From Intrasporangium_A sp039812505 (GTDB taxonomy: Bacteria; Actinomycetota; Actinomycetes; Actinomycetales; Dermatophilaceae): DNA of 18,534 bases. Position 1 is the first letter of the stretch; the number at the start of each line of letters is the position of its first letter. The stretch covers positions 1 to 18,534 of the forward strand of contig NZ_JBDIAQ010000065.1 of assembly GCF_039812505.1 (NCBI RefSeq), read 5' to 3'. Below the pieces are notes generated by a model. The model saw only the letters and a list, made by a program, of their open reading frames with translations, did no database searches and was not told where the DNA came from. The position numbers and the translations under genes are program-made. Shown in pieces: positions 1 to 7,445 of this stretch.

Positions 1-58
1 ACAGCAGCGCGAGCAGACACGCGACGTAACCGGCCAGCACGACGACCTCGACGCTCAT
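1..58 (-). CDS. N-terminus of a probable membrane protein, truncated by the window edge
   Basis: On the minus strand an ATG at 56-58 opens a frame that runs off the left edge after 19 codons. It is preceded by a good ribosome binding site (GGAAGGAG, 7 nt before the ATG). The visible residues, MSVEVVVLAGYVACLLALL, are almost all hydrophobic and look like the first transmembrane helix of an integral membrane protein. Sodium:solute symporters and similar permeases start like this, but 19 residues cannot identify a family. The gene is divergent from the nucleoside hydrolase operon, with 287 nt between the two starts, so the two directions may share control. Confidence 0.55.
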   Translation of the reverse strand, partial: MSVEVVVLAGYVACLLALL

Positions 59-122
59 CCGGCGCTCCTTCCCGCTTGTCGTTCAGGAGGAGCGGAGCGC
101 CGCGGTGATACCGCGCCTTCGT

Positions 123-156
123 CGGTATGCCGCTCAGCCGGGTGGGCGGCATACCG
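123..156. promoter_or_regulatory. 11-bp inverted repeat between divergent genes, candidate operator
   Basis: CGGTATGCCGC (123-133) is repeated as its exact reverse complement GCGGCATACCG (146-156), with a 12-nt spacer. There is no T-run after either arm, so it does not look like an intrinsic terminator. Its position between two divergent start codons suits a dimeric regulator site. The function is inferred from position and symmetry only. Confidence 0.45.
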
Positions 157-175
157 GCCGCACGCGCGGGCCCGG

Positions 176-215
176 GACGGGAGACCCCTGAGGCGGACGG
201 GAGACCCCTGAGGCG
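176..215. repeat. Two tandem copies of a 20-bp repeat
   Basis: GACGGGAGACCCCTGAGGCG occurs at 176-195 and again, without any mismatch, at 196-215. It lies in the intergenic region upstream of the nucleoside hydrolase gene. No coding function is apparent. Confidence 0.8.
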
Positions 216-224
216 ACGGACTGT

Positions 225-276
225 CCGGGCGGGTGGCGCCCGGGCGGGTGGCGCCCGGGCGGGTGGCGCCCGGGCG
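225..276. repeat. 15-bp GC-rich tandem repeat, three copies plus a partial
   Basis: The unit CCGGGCGGGTGGCGC is repeated exactly at 225-239, 240-254 and 255-269, followed by a partial copy to 276. It directly follows the 20-bp repeats and lies about 70 nt upstream of the nucleoside hydrolase start. Such arrays vary in copy number by slippage and may affect the leader or promoter, but this is inference. Confidence 0.8.
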
Positions 277-345
277 ACGTCGGAGCCCCGGGCTAGGGTG
301 AGCCCAGGCTCCGGCCCCACCCCCCATCGAGTGCGGAGGTCCCCC

Positions 346-1293
346 ATGGCCCACAAGATCATCCTCGACTGCGACCCCGGGCACGACGACGCGATCGCCC
401 TGCTGCTGGCGCACGGCAACCCCGAGATCGAGCTGCTGGCCGTCACGACGGTCGTCGGCAACCAGACCCTGGCGAAGGTCACCCGCAACGCGCTGGCGGT
501 GGCCCGGATCGCGAACCTCACCGGGGTGCCCTTCGCCGCCGGGTGCGCCCGCCCGCTGGTGCGCGAGGTCGAGGTGGCGCCCGACATCCACGGCGAGTCC
601 GGCCTCGACGGCCCCGAGCTGCCCGAGCCGGTCCTGGCCCTGGACCCGCGGCACGCCGTCGACCTGATCATCGACACCGTCATGAGCCACGAGCCGCAGA
701 CGGTCACGCTGGTGCCCACCGGCGGCCTGACCAACATCGCCATGGCGGTGCGCAAGGAGCCGCGCCTGGCCGAGCGGGTCGAGCAGGTCGTGCTCATGGG
801 CGGCGGCTACCACACCGGCAACTGGAGTGCCGTCGCCGAGTTCAACATCAAGATCGACCCCGAGGCCGCCCACATCGTCTTCAACGAGCGCTGGCCGCTG
901 CTGATGGTGGGCCTCGACCTCACCCACCAGGCGCTGGCCACCCCTGACGTCGTCCGGCGGGTCGCCGCCGTGGGGACCAGGCCGGCCGGCTTCGTCGTCG
1001 AGCTGCTCGAGTTCTTCGGCACGATGTACAAGCAGGCGCAGGGGTTCGACGCGCCGCCGGTGCACGACCCGTGCGCGGTCGCCTACGTCATCGACCCGAG
1101 CGTCATGACCACCCGGCGGGTCCCGGTCGACATCGAGCTCACCGGCACCCTCACCCTCGGGATGACGGTCGCCGACTTCCGGTCGCCCGCTCCGCCCGAG
1201 TGCACCACGTCCGTGGCCGTGGAGCTCGACCGTGAGAGGTTCTGGGGCCTGGTCATCGACGCGCTGGAGCGGATCGGCGAGGTCGACCTGTGA
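346..1293 (+). CDS. Inosine-uridine preferring nucleoside hydrolase
   Basis: A 315-residue protein of the IU-nucleoside hydrolase family, which cleaves the N-glycosidic bond of ribonucleosides to give free base and ribose. The family calcium-binding signature is at the N-terminus as LDCDPGHDDA (residues 7-16, aspartates 8, 10, 14, 15). The C-terminal metal and catalytic pair is the His-Asp of VHDPC (H240, D241). FNIKIDPEAA in the middle is also typical. The length fits the usual 310-330. I chose the ATG at 346 because GGAGG lies 6 nt upstream and the protein motif starts at once; the open frame to the left crosses repeats and has no family match. Its stop overlaps the next gene by 4 nt (GTGA), so the three genes to 3649 are probably co-translated. 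Exact base preference cannot be told. Confidence 0.92.
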   Translation: MAHKIILDCDPGHDDAIALLLAHGNPEIELLAVTTVVGNQTLAKVTRNALAVARIANLTGVPFAAGCARPLVREVEVAPDIHGESGLDGPELPEPVLALDPRHAVDLIIDTVMSHEPQTVTLVPTGGLTNIAMAVRKEPRLAERVEQVVLMGGGYHTGNWSAVAEFNIKIDPEAAHIVFNERWPLLMVGLDLTHQALATPDVVRRVAAVGTRPAGFVVELLEFFGTMYKQAQGFDAPPVHDPCAVAYVIDPSVMTTRRVPVDIELTGTLTLGMTVADFRSPAPPECTTSVAVELDRERFWGLVIDALERIGEVDL

Positions 1294-2744
1294 CGGCGCA
1301 GCCGGCGCCCGCGCGGCGGGTCAACGTCGGTGTGCTCATGGTGGCCCTGCTGGCCGCCTGCCTGGCCTTCCAGCTCAACGCGAGCATGCTGAGCCCGGCC
1401 CTGACCACGATCGAGCACGAGCTGCACACCGACGCCGCCGCGGTCGGGCTGACCCAGACGGCCTTCTTCACCTCGGCCGCCCTGTTCTCGCTGTTCCTGC
1501 CCAGGCTCGGCGACATCATCGGCCGCAAGAAGGTGCTGACCGGGATGCTCGCGGTGATGACGCTCGGCTGCGTCATCGCCGCGCTGGCGCCCAACATCAA
1601 CGTCCTGTTCGTCGGCCGCATCGTGCAGGGCGTCTCGGGCCCGGTCGTGCCGCTGTGCCTGATCATGCTCCGGGTCGAGGTCACCGAGCCGAAGCTCTAC
1701 GGGACGCTGATGGGGGTCGTCACGGCGATCAACGGCGGCATCGCCGGGATCGACGCGATCGCCGGCGGACACCTCGCCGACAACTACGGCTTCGCCTCGA
1801 TCTTCTGGGTGATGGCCGTCATCGCCGCGATCGCCACCCTGCTGATGGCGCTGCTCGCCCCGGAGTCCACCGCGGAGCACAAGGAGCGGATGGACTGGGT
1901 CGGCGTCCTCCCGCTGGTCGTGTCGGTGGGTGCGGCCCTGATCGCGCTGAACGAGATGGGCAAGCTGGCGGCGGCCAACTGGGCGCTCGTGGTGGGCCTG
2001 CTCGTCCTGACCGTGCTGGCCTTCGCGACCTTCTGGCGGGTCGAGAAGCGCAGCACCCACCCCCTCGTCGCGACCCACCTGCTGCGCCGCCGGGCCACCT
2101 GGGCGCTGCTGCTGACGACCGTCCTCACCATGACGGGCGTCTTCGCCGTGATGAACGGTCTGATCCCGGCGCTCGCCCAGGACCCGAAGCTCGGCTTCGG
2201 TATGGGGGCCGAGGAGTCCGCGTTCTGGACGCTGACGCCATACGCCATCGCGGGGCTGCTCATGGGTCCGGCCGCGGGTTGGCTGGCGGCCACCGTCGGC
2301 TACCGCAAGATGCTGCGGATCGGCATGGTCGGCTCGGTCGTCGCCGTGGGGCTGATGGTCTCGCTGGTCGACAGCGGGTCCCGGTTGCTGCTGCTCGGGC
2401 TGTCGATCCTGATCGGCCTGACCTACGCGGGCACGGTCAACATCATCCTCAACGGCCTCGGCATCGTGCTCTCGCCCGCGGAGAACCCGGGGTTCCTGCC
2501 GGGCCTGAACGCCGGCGCCTTCAACCTCGGTGCGGGGCTCAGCTTCGCGGTGCTGTTCGCGGTCAAGACCGCCATGACCCCGGCGGAGGGCAGCCCGTCC
2601 GGCGGTTACGTCGGCGGCCTGGTCGCCGGCCTGATCTTCATCGCGCTGGCACTGGCCACCTCCTTCCTGATCCCGCGGCCGGTCGAGGCCGAGGTGCACG
2701 GTGCGGACCAGAGCCCCGCCACGTCCGTCAGGGGTGAGCGGTGA
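1290..2744 (+). CDS. MFS transporter, probably nucleoside uptake
   Basis: A 484-residue major facilitator superfamily permease. The start is GTG, overlapping the hydrolase stop by 4 nt. A first membrane helix at about residues 13-35 is followed by the MFS motif A loop (LGDIIGRKK, residues 73-81) between the second and third helices. Many hydrophobic segments follow, and the length suggests the 14-helix drug/H+ antiporter-type (DHA2) architecture. Families of this type are often called multidrug exporters. Here the gene sits between a nucleoside hydrolase and a ribokinase with 4-nt overlaps on both sides, so I infer transport of nucleosides or ribose rather than drugs. The direction of transport cannot be read from the sequence. 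Confidence 0.85.
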   Translation: MTAQPAPARRVNVGVLMVALLAACLAFQLNASMLSPALTTIEHELHTDAAAVGLTQTAFFTSAALFSLFLPRLGDIIGRKKVLTGMLAVMTLGCVIAALAPNINVLFVGRIVQGVSGPVVPLCLIMLRVEVTEPKLYGTLMGVVTAINGGIAGIDAIAGGHLADNYGFASIFWVMAVIAAIATLLMALLAPESTAEHKERMDWVGVLPLVVSVGAALIALNEMGKLAAANWALVVGLLVLTVLAFATFWRVEKRSTHPLVATHLLRRRATWALLLTTVLTMTGVFAVMNGLIPALAQDPKLGFGMGAEESAFWTLTPYAIAGLLMGPAAGWLAATVGYRKMLRIGMVGSVVAVGLMVSLVDSGSRLLLLGLSILIGLTYAGTVNIILNGLGIVLSPAENPGFLPGLNAGAFNLGAGLSFAVLFAVKTAMTPAEGSPSGGYVGGLVAGLIFIALALATSFLIPRPVEAEVHGADQSPATSVRGER

Positions 2745-3649
2745 GCGGCGCGGTCGCCGTCGTGGGGTCGCTCAACATCGACCTGACGGTGCGCACCGAG
2801 CGGTTCCCCGAGCCCGGCGAGACCCTGACCGGCTCCGAGCTGGTCACCGCGCCGGGGGGCAAGGGCTCCAACCAGGCGGTGGCCGCGGCGGTCCTCGGCT
2901 CGCGCGTCCACCTGGTCGGCGCCGTCGGGGCCGACGCCAACGGCGACGTCCTGCTGCATCACGGCCGAGCGGCCGGGGTCGACGTGACGGCCGTGCGCCG
3001 GCTCGAGGACCACGCGACCGGGTCGGCGATGATCGTGGTGAACGCAGCGGGCGAGAACACCATCATCGTCTCCCCCGGCGCGAACGGAGCCCTGCGGCCC
3101 GACGCCGTCACCCGGGCCGGTCTGGGCGGCGCCACGGTGCTCTGCCTCTGCCTGGAGGTCCCCGTCGAGACCGTCCTGGCCGCCGCGCGAGTCGGTCAGC
3201 AGGCCGGGGCGCAGGTCCTGTTCAACCTCTCCCCGTATGCCGCTGTCCCGCCCGAGCTGCTCGCCGCCACCGACGTGCTGCTGGTCAACCGGGCCGAGGC
3301 GGGTCTGCTGCTGGGTGGGCAGTCCGTCGGCCCGGGCTGGCGCGGCGCACTGGACGGGCTGCGCACGCTCGGTATCGAACGCGCAATCGTCACGCTGGGC
3401 GCGGAGGGGTCGGTCGTGCTCGACGCCGCCGACCCGCAGGCCCCGGTCACCGAGGTCGCTGCCGTGCCGGTCGACGTGGTCGACACCACCGGTTGCGGCG
3501 ACGCGTTCACCGGGGCGGTGGCCCACCGGCTCGCCGCCGGGTCGAGCCTGGTCGAGGCGGCCCGCTTCGCGGCCGAGGTGAGCGCGCTCGCGGCGACGGC
3601 GGCCGGGGCGCAGTCCTCCTACGGCCGGTTCGCGCACCTGGGCGGGTGA
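2741..3649 (+). CDS. Ribokinase (PfkB family)
   Basis: A 302-residue sugar kinase of the PfkB/ribokinase family, expected to phosphorylate ribose at O5 using ATP. The N-terminal substrate signature VVGSLNIDL (residues 7-15) and GGKGSNQA (39-46) are ribokinase hallmarks. The C-terminal signature DTTGCGDAFTGA (248-259) carries the catalytic base D254. The usual GAGD anion-hole sequence reads GCGD here, a conservative change seen in some family members. The GTG start overlaps the transporter stop by 4 nt and is preceded by AGGGG. Together with the hydrolase it completes nucleoside to ribose 5-phosphate conversion. A related sugar kinase cannot be fully excluded. Confidence 0.9.
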   Translation: MSGAVAVVGSLNIDLTVRTERFPEPGETLTGSELVTAPGGKGSNQAVAAAVLGSRVHLVGAVGADANGDVLLHHGRAAGVDVTAVRRLEDHATGSAMIVVNAAGENTIIVSPGANGALRPDAVTRAGLGGATVLCLCLEVPVETVLAAARVGQQAGAQVLFNLSPYAAVPPELLAATDVLLVNRAEAGLLLGGQSVGPGWRGALDGLRTLGIERAIVTLGAEGSVVLDAADPQAPVTEVAAVPVDVVDTTGCGDAFTGAVAHRLAAGSSLVEAARFAAEVSALAATAAGAQSSYGRFAHLGG

Positions 3650-3759
3650 GGGCGCCGATACGTCAGCACCCGGTCCCCCGCTCCTCGATCGAGGGCAAGA
3701 ACCCGGAGCACGCCGTCCTCCCGGCATCCCGGACCCACCCGGGCGACCCACCCATCGGG

Positions 3760-5157
3760 TCATCCCGGGGGCAGCACCGGGGACAGCAGCCGCACCCGGC
3801 GGGCGGTCCGGTCGGTGGCGTCCTCGAAGCGGTCGGCGCCGTCGAGCACCCGCACGATGGCGTTCGCGGCCAGGTAGCGCAGGGGTTCGGGCTCCCAGCG
3901 GCGGCTGCGATGGCCGACCCATGGGGCGGTGCTGTAGGGGCTGCGTCGCCCGGTGACCAGGTCGGCCAGGCCCCGTCCGGCGAGATAGGCGGCGACCACG
4001 CCGTGGCCCGAGTAGCCGCCGGCGGCGCCGACCCGTTCCACCGGGTCCCAGGTGAGCGACATACTCCAGTCGCGTGGGACGGCCAGCAGCCCACCCCACC
4101 GGTGGGTGGTCGACGCACCCCGCGTCTGTGGGAAGTGCTCGAGCAGGGCCTGCTCCAGCCGGTTCCAGACCGGACGGTCACGGTCGCCGAACTCGGCGAG
4201 CGGGTCGCGCAGCCGGTACGGCGCCCCCCTGCCACCGATGGCGATCCGGTCGTCCGCGGTGCGCTGCGCGTAGAAGAACAGGTGGTGCCGGTCCCGGATC
4301 GTCAGGCCCTGAGGCCAGCCGAGCTCGTTCCAGACAGCGTCGGGCAACGGCTCCGTGGCGATCATCATGGAGGTGAGCGGCAGGTAGGAGGCGCCGCGGC
4401 CGGCCAGCTGCTCGCTCCACGCCTCGGTGGTCCGCAGCACGGTGCCCGCCCGGACGAGGCCGGCCGCGGTGCGCACCCTTCCGGGTTCGAGCGACTCGAC
4501 CGAACTGCCCTCGTGGATCACGACGCCGAGTCGCTCGCACGCGTCGGCCAGGCCGCGCACGAGCCGGGCCGGCTGGATCCGGGCACAGTGCGGCGTGAAC
4601 AGCCCACCGACGACGTTCGGGGTCTGCACGATGGCGCGGACCCCGTCGGGGTTCAGCACTCGCGTGCCGGGTTCGACGAGCCCGTGGACAGCGGCCGTGG
4701 CCTGGCCGTCCTGCAGCCGTCGCCACTGAGGGCGGGTGGCCGCGATCACGAGCGTGCCGCCCTTGACGAAGTCGGCACTGATGTCGTGTGCAGCCAGGGT
4801 CGCGCCGATCTCGTCGACCGCCGTCTCGGTCAGCCGGGCGGCAGAGCGCACCGCCTCCCAGCCCGACGTGCGGGCGTACGCCTTCGGGCTGCCGGCCATC
4901 CCGGCGCTGCACCATCCCCCGTTGCGTCCGGCTGCGCCGTAGCCGACGACCTGCCGCTCGAGAACCACGATGCGTTGGCCCGGTCGGGCCTGCGCGAGGT
5001 GCAGCGCAGCCCACATGCCGGTCAGCCCGCCACCGACGATGACGACGTCGGCCACCTGCTCGCCGACGAGCGGCTCCCGAGGGGTCAGGTCGCCCAGCTG
5101 GTCGAGCCACAGGGAGCGTGACCTGATCGCGCCGGCGGTGGGAGAGGCCGCGGGCAT
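3760..5157 (-). CDS. FAD-dependent oxidoreductase (glycine/D-amino acid oxidase family)
   Basis: A 465-residue DAO-family flavoenzyme that oxidises a C-N bond of an amine or amino acid. The FAD-binding Rossmann motif DVVIVGGGLTGMWAA is at residues 37-51, with the ribose-binding Glu in VVLERQ (E67). AAGRNGGWCSAG (75-86) is the pattern of gamma-glutamylputrescine oxidase (PuuB)-like members. Late in the protein GGYSGHGV is the second FAD/substrate segment. A frame extends further upstream, but I chose the ATG at 5157 because GGGAG lies about 8 nt before it and family homology begins shortly after. The stop of the small upstream ORF overlaps this start by 1 nt (TGATG). It is convergent to the ribokinase operon. 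The substrate is unknown; a polyamine derivative is only a guess. Confidence 0.85.
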   Translation of the reverse strand: MPAASPTAGAIRSRSLWLDQLGDLTPREPLVGEQVADVVIVGGGLTGMWAALHLAQARPGQRIVVLERQVVGYGAAGRNGGWCSAGMAGSPKAYARTSGWEAVRSAARLTETAVDEIGATLAAHDISADFVKGGTLVIAATRPQWRRLQDGQATAAVHGLVEPGTRVLNPDGVRAIVQTPNVVGGLFTPHCARIQPARLVRGLADACERLGVVIHEGSSVESLEPGRVRTAAGLVRAGTVLRTTEAWSEQLAGRGASYLPLTSMMIATEPLPDAVWNELGWPQGLTIRDRHHLFFYAQRTADDRIAIGGRGAPYRLRDPLAEFGDRDRPVWNRLEQALLEHFPQTRGASTTHRWGGLLAVPRDWSMSLTWDPVERVGAAGGYSGHGVVAAYLAGRGLADLVTGRRSPYSTAPWVGHRSRRWEPEPLRYLAANAIVRVLDGADRFEDATDRTARRVRLLSPVLPPG

Positions 5158-5348
5158 CAGGGGGTCTCCCGCACGGCACGGACCGGGCTCGTCCCCCGCC
5201 CGGTGGACTCGACCTCGACGACGAACCCGCCTGTCCGGCGACTGACCCAGAACACCGAGAGGGCGTCGCGCAGCGCGTTCACGGTCTTGCCGTCCCGCCC
5301 GACGAACCGGATCGCCTCCAGGATCCGCCGCACAGCCAAGGTCGCCAC
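5157..5348 (-). CDS. Small hypothetical protein coupled to the FAD oxidoreductase
   Basis: A 63-residue ORF with a GTG start whose TGA shares one nucleotide with the ATG of the oxidoreductase (TGATG). That arrangement is typical of translational coupling and is the main reason to list it. The protein is basic, with no signal peptide or membrane helix, and I do not recognise a family. The stretch KTVNALRDALSVFW has only a vague look of barstar-like proteins, too weak to name. The ribosome binding site is poor. It may be a real small protein, a leader peptide, or a chance ORF. Confidence 0.35.
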   Translation of the reverse strand: MATLAVRRILEAIRFVGRDGKTVNALRDALSVFWVSRRTGGFVVEVESTGRGTSPVRAVRETP

Positions 5349-5442
5349 GCCTGCATCGTGTCATGCGGCTACGAGGTTGACGATCGAGCCCCTCGGAGAC
5401 CACGTCTGGCACACGCCCTCTCCGCACCGAGCCGGAGCCGGC

Positions 5443-5874
5443 TCAGCGCCTGGGCGCCGGGCTCGCGTCCCAGGGGTCGAGACAGCGGACACCGAGGGGT
5501 CCGAGGTGCTTGGTGTTCCGCGTGACGACGGTCATCCCTGCCGAGTGTGCAGCCGAGGCGATGGGTGCGTCGTCGAATGGCGCGTGCTCGGGAACCCGGT
5601 ACGTCGCCAGGGTCCGCGCCACCGACAGCCCGAACGACAGAACGCGGCCGGCGAACGCGGGCAGCACATTCTCCCTGAACCAGCGGCGCAGGGGCACTCC
5701 CTGCCAGGCATCAGACCGCTCCTTGGCGATCACTCCCCGCTCGATCTCGGCGATGGTGAAGGCCGCCACGAACTGGTCCCCGACCGGAACCGACGCCGCC
5801 CACGTCTCGACCGACGAATGGCTCCCGCGGACGCGCAGCACGAACACCACATTCGTGTCCAAGAGGTACTTCAC
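5443..5874 (-). CDS. PIN-domain ribonuclease toxin (FitB/VapC-like)
   Basis: A 143-residue PIN-domain protein. VapC/FitB toxins cleave RNA in a magnesium-dependent way and are held inactive by a co-expressed antitoxin. The acidic active-site positions are visible: D6 in LLDTNV, E43 in IAEIERG, D101/D102 in PFDDAPIAS, and the TRNTKH segment (118-123) that replaces the usual TRN-x-KDF. This pattern is closest to the FitB branch. The GTG start overlaps the stop of the upstream antitoxin remnant by 4 nt (GTGA), the normal antitoxin-toxin arrangement. No disabling lesion is visible in the toxin although its antitoxin is truncated, so it may be silent, controlled elsewhere, or neutralised by the remaining antitoxin C-terminus. 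Confidence 0.85.
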   Translation of the reverse strand: MKYLLDTNVVFVLRVRGSHSSVETWAASVPVGDQFVAAFTIAEIERGVIAKERSDAWQGVPLRRWFRENVLPAFAGRVLSFGLSVARTLATYRVPEHAPFDDAPIASAAHSAGMTVVTRNTKHLGPLGVRCLDPWDASPAPRR

Positions 5875-6029
5875 AGCTTCGCTGAGCAGGCGGTCAGGCC
5901 CAACCGCTCTGGCTCGAAGTCGATCTCGGCGCGATCGTCGGTGCCCAAGATGTCAACGATGGTGATCGGGTCACTCTCGAGGGCGCTGGTCAGTGCGTCG
6001 CGGGCCTCCGCTTCGACCGACCGGTGATG
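5871..6029 (-). pseudogene. C-terminal half of a FitA-like ribbon-helix-helix antitoxin
   Basis: In frame just before the PIN toxin, the residues HHRSVEAEARDAL match the second helix of FitA/VapB ribbon-helix-helix antitoxins. They are followed by a toxin-binding type tail ending DRAEIDFEPERLG. The N-terminal beta-strand and first helix that contact DNA are missing: upstream of about 6021-6032 the DNA is transposase sequence. No ATG, GTG or TTG lies in this frame within the antitoxin part. The frame stays open upstream to a GTG at 6272, so a 133-codon chimera starting inside the transposase remnant is theoretically possible. Confidence 0.65.
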
Positions 6030-6295
6030 CTGTACCAGTAGGTGACAAGGTTCTGGGTCAGGAACTCGAACGGGACGGTACGTTCGACCGCTCGGGCGAC
6101 CCGGTTGCGGGCCTGCCCGACGCCGAGGACCTGTTTGCCGGTGGCGTTGGAGGTCTCCAGGCTCCACCGGTCGGCGTAGCGGGCGACGACCTGCTCTGGG
6201 CCCGGCAGCAGGATCGGTGGTGAACAGGGCCAGGTCATACCCGCAGGCCTTGGCTTCGTCGCGGACCAGCACGAGCCGCCCGGGGGGTGTCTTCG
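5990..6295 (-). pseudogene. Transposase C-terminal fragment, frameshifted
   Basis: Reading on the minus strand, 6295 to about 6200 encodes LVLVRDEAKACGYDLAL and TTDPAAG. After a one-base insertion in a CCC run near 6198-6203 the frame changes and continues as PEQVVARYADRWSLE, KQVLGVGQARNRVARAVER and FLTQNLVTYWYS, then a stop at 5990. This order is the C-terminal part of a DDE transposase, with the YAxRWxxE segment carrying the last acidic catalytic residue (IS4/IS701-like in style). The 5' part is absent and a TAA lies just upstream. The element is dead and has replaced part of the antitoxin gene. Confidence 0.75.
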
Positions 6296-6369
6296 CTTAC
6301 GGCGGGCCGGCGCGACTCCTCCGGGGACCTACCGGGGCGGCGCGCGGACGGGGCACGGCGCCGCGGCCA

Positions 6370-7019
6370 GCCGACGACCCCGCCGCGACCCGGCACGCCG
6401 GGACCGCGGCCTCCCTCGCGCTCGGGCTGGCGCTGCTCGTCCAGGTCATGTCCGACCTGGGCATGGACGACGAGCTCGACGAGCACGACGGGCTGTTCGC
6501 CGACATGTACTCGCTGGTGCGCGACTGCTTCGTCGAACAGAAGGGCGCCACCCCCGGTGCGCGGGTGCTGACCGCGCTGCGGGCTCTGCTGTCCTCCGGG
6601 CGCGGGCACCTGGTCCCGTCCGGGGTGGGCGGGCCGCCGATGCCGGGCACCGACCCGGTCCACGGCGCGGAGGCGGCCGCCGTCAACCAGCGGCTCGGCT
6701 GGCAGGTGCCGACCGACGCGAACGAGCTGCCCCGCCGCTGGGCGTGCCGGTCGGCTACCTGCTCAGCGAGGGCGGAAGGTGGTACGCGCTGTTCAACCAG
6801 CAGGCCGCGTTCGCACTGGCCCAGCGCGAGTACCCGGGGCTGATCCCGCATGGTCAGACCGCGCACTCGACCTGGGAGTCGGCCTGGTCCGAGCGCATCG
6901 CGTCCGGGCCGTGGCGGCGCAAGGGCCGCTCCGGGGGCCGGCCGCTCGCGCAGGTGCGGGCCCGCGGCCTGGAGGGCGTCCCGGTCCCGCTCTCGACGCT
7001 GCTCGACCTCGACGGCTGA
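6370..7019 (+). pseudogene. Frameshifted fragment, perhaps of a mobile-element replication protein
   Basis: Two overlapping frames form one interrupted coding stretch. The first runs through LGLALLVQVMSDLGMDDELD, ALLSSGRGHL and VNQRLGWQVP to a point near 6730. Coding sense then continues in another frame from 6732 as PPLGVPVGYLLSEGGRWYAL to the stop at 7019. A single missing base near CCCC at 6730-6733 explains it. The layout (a helical segment, SGRGHL, then a basic winged-helix-like tail) reminds me of the C-termini of primase/helicase-type proteins of actinobacterial integrative elements, but I do not recognise it firmly. The 5' end is lost at the transposase remnant. Confidence 0.4.
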
Positions 7020-7145
7020 GCAGGGCCAGCGACCTTGGACGAGGTACCATCTGCGGAGCACCCGTCCGCCGGTGGGGCTCACCATCGATTACGAGCGCGG
7101 GCCAACAGTCACGGAAGGGTCTTCGCACATTCAGTTGACTCGTAC

Positions 7146-7156
7146 GCCTACTAGGC
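7146..7156. promoter_or_regulatory. Perfect palindrome upstream of the DUF1778/GNAT operon, candidate operator
   Basis: GCCTA-C-TAGGC is a perfect 11-bp palindrome ending 13 nt before the antitoxin ATG. TTGACT at 7135-7140 could be a -35 element. DUF1778 antitoxins bind palindromes over their own promoters, so this is the natural autorepression site. No clear -10 element was found at standard spacing. Confidence 0.45.
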
Positions 7157-7169
7157 ACACACTTGGTTC

Positions 7170-7445
7170 ATGGTAGTTGTCAAGGACTCTCGGATTGCCG
7201 TGCGCCTGTCCTCGGACCAGGACGAGCTCATCCGGCGTGCCGCCGAGGTGGAGGGCGCCAGCCTGACCGAGTTCACCGTCGCGGCGACGGTAAGCCACGC
7301 GGTCGACGTGCTGGCCGATCGACGGATGTTCTCGCTCGACGACGCCGCATGGAGCGAGTTCCTCGCCCTGCTCGACCGCCCCGTCCGCCACAAGCCACGA
7401 CTGACGAGGTTGCTCACCGAGCCCGCCGTCTTCACCGAGGAGTGA
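7170..7445 (+). CDS. DUF1778 (TacA-like) antitoxin
   Basis: A 91-residue protein with an N-terminal ribbon-helix-helix (RIAVRLSSDQDELIRRAA at 8-25, then ASLTEF at 30-35). The C-terminal part, ending in FSLDDAAWSEFLALLDRP, is the region by which DUF1778 antitoxins wrap the partner acetyltransferase. The RHH pair binds DNA and represses the operon, strongest in complex with the toxin. The ATG at 7170 has a weak ribosome binding site, but no better start exists and the family motif begins eight residues later. Its stop overlaps the next start by 4 nt (GTGA). Confidence 0.88.
   Translation: MVVVKDSRIAVRLSSDQDELIRRAAEVEGASLTEFTVAATVSHAVDVLADRRMFSLDDAAWSEFLALLDRPVRHKPRLTRLLTEPAVFTEE

Noticed and set aside
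1083..2699. Long minus-strand open frame (538 codons) opposite the first MFS gene
   Set aside because: Its translation is rich in Asp, Arg, Gln and His without any motif, the usual antisense shadow of a GC-rich gene.
3683..3694. CCTCGATCGAGG palindrome after the ribokinase gene
   Set aside because: It is perfect but short, lies between convergent gene ends and has no promoter nearby; chance in GC-rich DNA is likely.
3745..3761. GACCC-ACCCATC-GGGTC hairpin as terminator between convergent genes
   Set aside because: The stem is only 5 bp, overlaps a stop codon and has no T-run.
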